Shown: positions 62,978 to 64,000 of the stretch, piece after piece
How positions within the stretch are numbered: position 1 is the first letter of the stretch
Layout of the letters: every line of letters begins with the position of its first letter
From: Caballeronia sp. TF1N1
GTDB taxonomy: Bacteria > Pseudomonadota > Gammaproteobacteria > Burkholderiales > Burkholderiaceae
Assembly: GCF_022878925.1 (NCBI RefSeq)
Contig: NZ_CP084628.1
Coordinates: forward strand, 124,001 to 188,000
DNA length: 64,000 nucleotides
Reading direction: 5' to 3'
The notes under the pieces: model-generated
Told to the model about the DNA's origin: nothing
The model's database searches: none
The model's input: the letters and a program-made list of their open reading frames with translations, nothing else
Made by a program: the position numbers and the translations under genes

Positions 62978-63751
62978 TCACCAGCAAAGATAACCGCCGT
63001 CCGCCACGACGATGGACCCAGTCATCAAACTCGCGGCGTCGCTGGCAAGGAACAGAATGACGGACGCGATTTCGTCCACGCGTCCGAGGCGGCCCATCGG
63101 TGTGCCGCCTACCCAATACTGTCGCAAGTTCGGGTCCATCGATACCTTCCTGACGAGATCGGTATCGATATACGTCGGCGCAACCGCGTTGACCCGCACA
63201 CCGCGCGATGCCCATTCCACCGCGAGCGAGCGCGTCAGATGATGCACCGCCGCCTTTGACGCGTTGTAGTTCGCCTGCTCCTGCGGTCGCGTCGCGATGA
63301 ACCCCGCCATCGAACCGACGTTCACGATTGCCCCGCTGCCGCGTTCGAGCATCGATCTACCGAACGCGCGGCAACAGCGAAACAAGCCATTCAGATTCAC
63401 GTCGAGGACCTTGTTCCACACCTCATCCGACATCGTCTCCGCCGGCTCGTTTGAGATGGCGATGCCCGCGTTGTTGACGAGAATGTCGATCGCGCCGATA
63501 CGCGCGGCAATGTCATCGTGAATGCGCTGCGGCGCGGCCGGATCGGTCACGTCGAAGGGCACGCCGTGAGCCGCGAAGCCCTTCGTGTTCAAAGCATCGA
63601 CGGCGGCAGCGAGCGCGGCGGGATCGAGATCGGTGAGCACGACTTCGGCGCCTGCTTCGGCCAGCGCTTCGGCTGTCGCCTGGCCGATGCCGCGCGCCGC
63701 GCCCGTTACGACCGCGCGCTTGCCATCGAGTCTGAATTTGTCGAGATACAT
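62978..63751 (-). CDS. SDR-family oxidoreductase (GolD/sorbitol dehydrogenase-like)
   Basis: A 257-residue short-chain dehydrogenase. T-G-A-A-R-G-I-G (16-23), D41 at the end of beta-2 (L-T-D-L-D, suggesting NAD preference), N-N-A-G (93-96), S147, Y162 and K166 in Y-N-A-S-K. It ends G-G-Y-L-C-W, like the galactitol and sorbitol-type enzymes that oxidise polyols. It is 22 bases downstream of another SDR gene on the minus strand, so the two are co-transcribed. A polyol dehydrogenase would match the sugar-type ABC importer. Confidence 0.9.
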   Translation of the reverse strand: MYLDKFRLDGKRAVVTGAARGIGQATAEALAEAGAEVVLTDLDPAALAAAVDALNTKGFAAHGVPFDVTDPAAPQRIHDDIAARIGAIDILVNNAGIAISNEPAETMSDEVWNKVLDVNLNGLFRCCRAFGRSMLERGSGAIVNVGSMAGFIATRPQEQANYNASKAAVHHLTRSLAVEWASRGVRVNAVAPTYIDTDLVRKVSMDPNLRQYWVGGTPMGRLGRVDEIASVILFLASDAASLMTGSIVVADGGYLCW

Positions 63752-63773
63752 GGAATCTGCCTTGAGAAACGAG

Positions 63774-64000
63774 TCAACTCAGCACGATCCCGCCGCACAC
63801 GTTGAGCGATTGTCCGGTCACGAAAGCGGAGGCATCGGAGGCGAAGAAGCACACCGGCCCGGCCACGTCTTCGGGTTGTCCGAGCCGCGCGAGCGCGGTC
63901 TTGTCGACCCACTGCTTCGCGATTGCAGGGTCCTCGAGATTCGTGCGCCCCATGTCCGTCACGATAATGCCCGGACACACCGCGTTGGCCGTGATGCCGA
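63774..64000 (-). CDS. SDR-family oxidoreductase, C-terminal part (5' truncated by window)
   Basis: The last 75 or so residues of an SDR, open to the window edge. G-I-T-A-N-A-V-C-P-G-I-I-V-T-D-M (the segment after the catalytic Lys) is followed by L-G-Q-P-E-D-V-A-G-P-V-C-F-F-A-S-D-A-S-A-F-V-T-G-Q-S-L-N-V-C-G-G, the standard C-terminal pattern. The cofactor motif and catalytic Tyr-Lys lie beyond the window. First of two co-directional SDR genes. Confidence 0.88.
   Translation of the reverse strand, partial: GITANAVCPGIIVTDMGRTNLEDPAIAKQWVDKTALARLGQPEDVAGPVCFFASDASAFVTGQSLNVCGGIVLS

Overview
The window looks like an accessory, catabolism-rich stretch of a Burkholderiaceae genome (Paraburkholderia/Caballeronia type). 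The inference rests on GC-rich codon usage, the density of LysR regulators and MFS transporters, and familiar protein families. I see no rRNA, tRNA, insertion sequence, CRISPR array or replication origin, and almost every base belongs to a tightly packed gene or a short regulatory gap.

Region by region. 1-2.8 kb: the tail of a 2-oxoglutarate oxygenase, an anion-type MFS transporter, a Phd/ParE-like toxin-antitoxin pair with its own operator and bidirectional terminator, and a small charged protein. 2.9-7.5 kb: a minus-strand operon of LysR, class III CoA-transferase, crotonase-fold enzyme and MHS-family transporter, probably for a carboxylate used as its CoA ester. 7.8-14.1 kb: Dps, a HAD phosphatase, a cytosolic GAF-PAS-HisKA_2 kinase and two different GNAT/FemAB-like acyltransferases. 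14.1-21.2 kb: an SDR plus two alpha/beta hydrolases under a divergent LysR, a sugar-isomerase-like protein with a third hydrolase, and an aromatic-acid (AAHS) transporter. 21.2-28.5 kb: LysE exporter with divergent LysR and a 2OG-oxygenase-like protein, a cupin/aldo-keto reductase pair with divergent LysR, and an ArsB-type permease coupled to an MFS pump.

28.6-33.0 kb holds a self-contained signalling module. A membrane histidine kinase and a sigma-54 response regulator are followed by twin upstream dyads, a near-consensus -24/-12 promoter and an exported protein, and then by a cytosolic relative. Both products carry two copies of the same small beta-rich repeat. 33.4-40.6 kb: an MbfA-like ferritin/VIT iron exporter behind a perfect 17-bp palindrome, a DUF4118-PAS membrane protein coupled to a hydrolase with a cysteine nucleophile, a Tat-exported serine hydrolase, and an MFS/HxlR divergent pair.

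41.2-42.7 kb is the most unusual stretch. It holds three tandem 86-codon genes on an exact 298-bp period, each with a double-glycine-type leader and a cysteine-free core, followed by a strong terminator and a small Sec-exported protein. No processing transporter is in the window.

42.9-64 kb is dominated by one catabolic locus. A long minus-strand operon encodes ALDH, GMC oxidoreductase, a sugar-type ABC importer (one permease frameshifted), ETF and a Gfo/Idh dehydrogenase. The TetR gene, a family I CoA-transferase, and a plus-strand operon of acyl-CoA dehydrogenase, SDR, DUF993 aldolase-like protein, sugar isomerase, second Gfo/Idh protein, small orphan and thioesterase lie beside it. Two minus-strand SDRs close the window. 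A 16-bp motif (CACCA-N3-GGTTACTT) occurs in both divergent promoter regions and suggests a single regulon. The gene content implies import of a polyol or sugar-like compound, its oxidation to an acid, and beta-oxidation-like breakdown of the CoA ester with the local ETF as electron acceptor.
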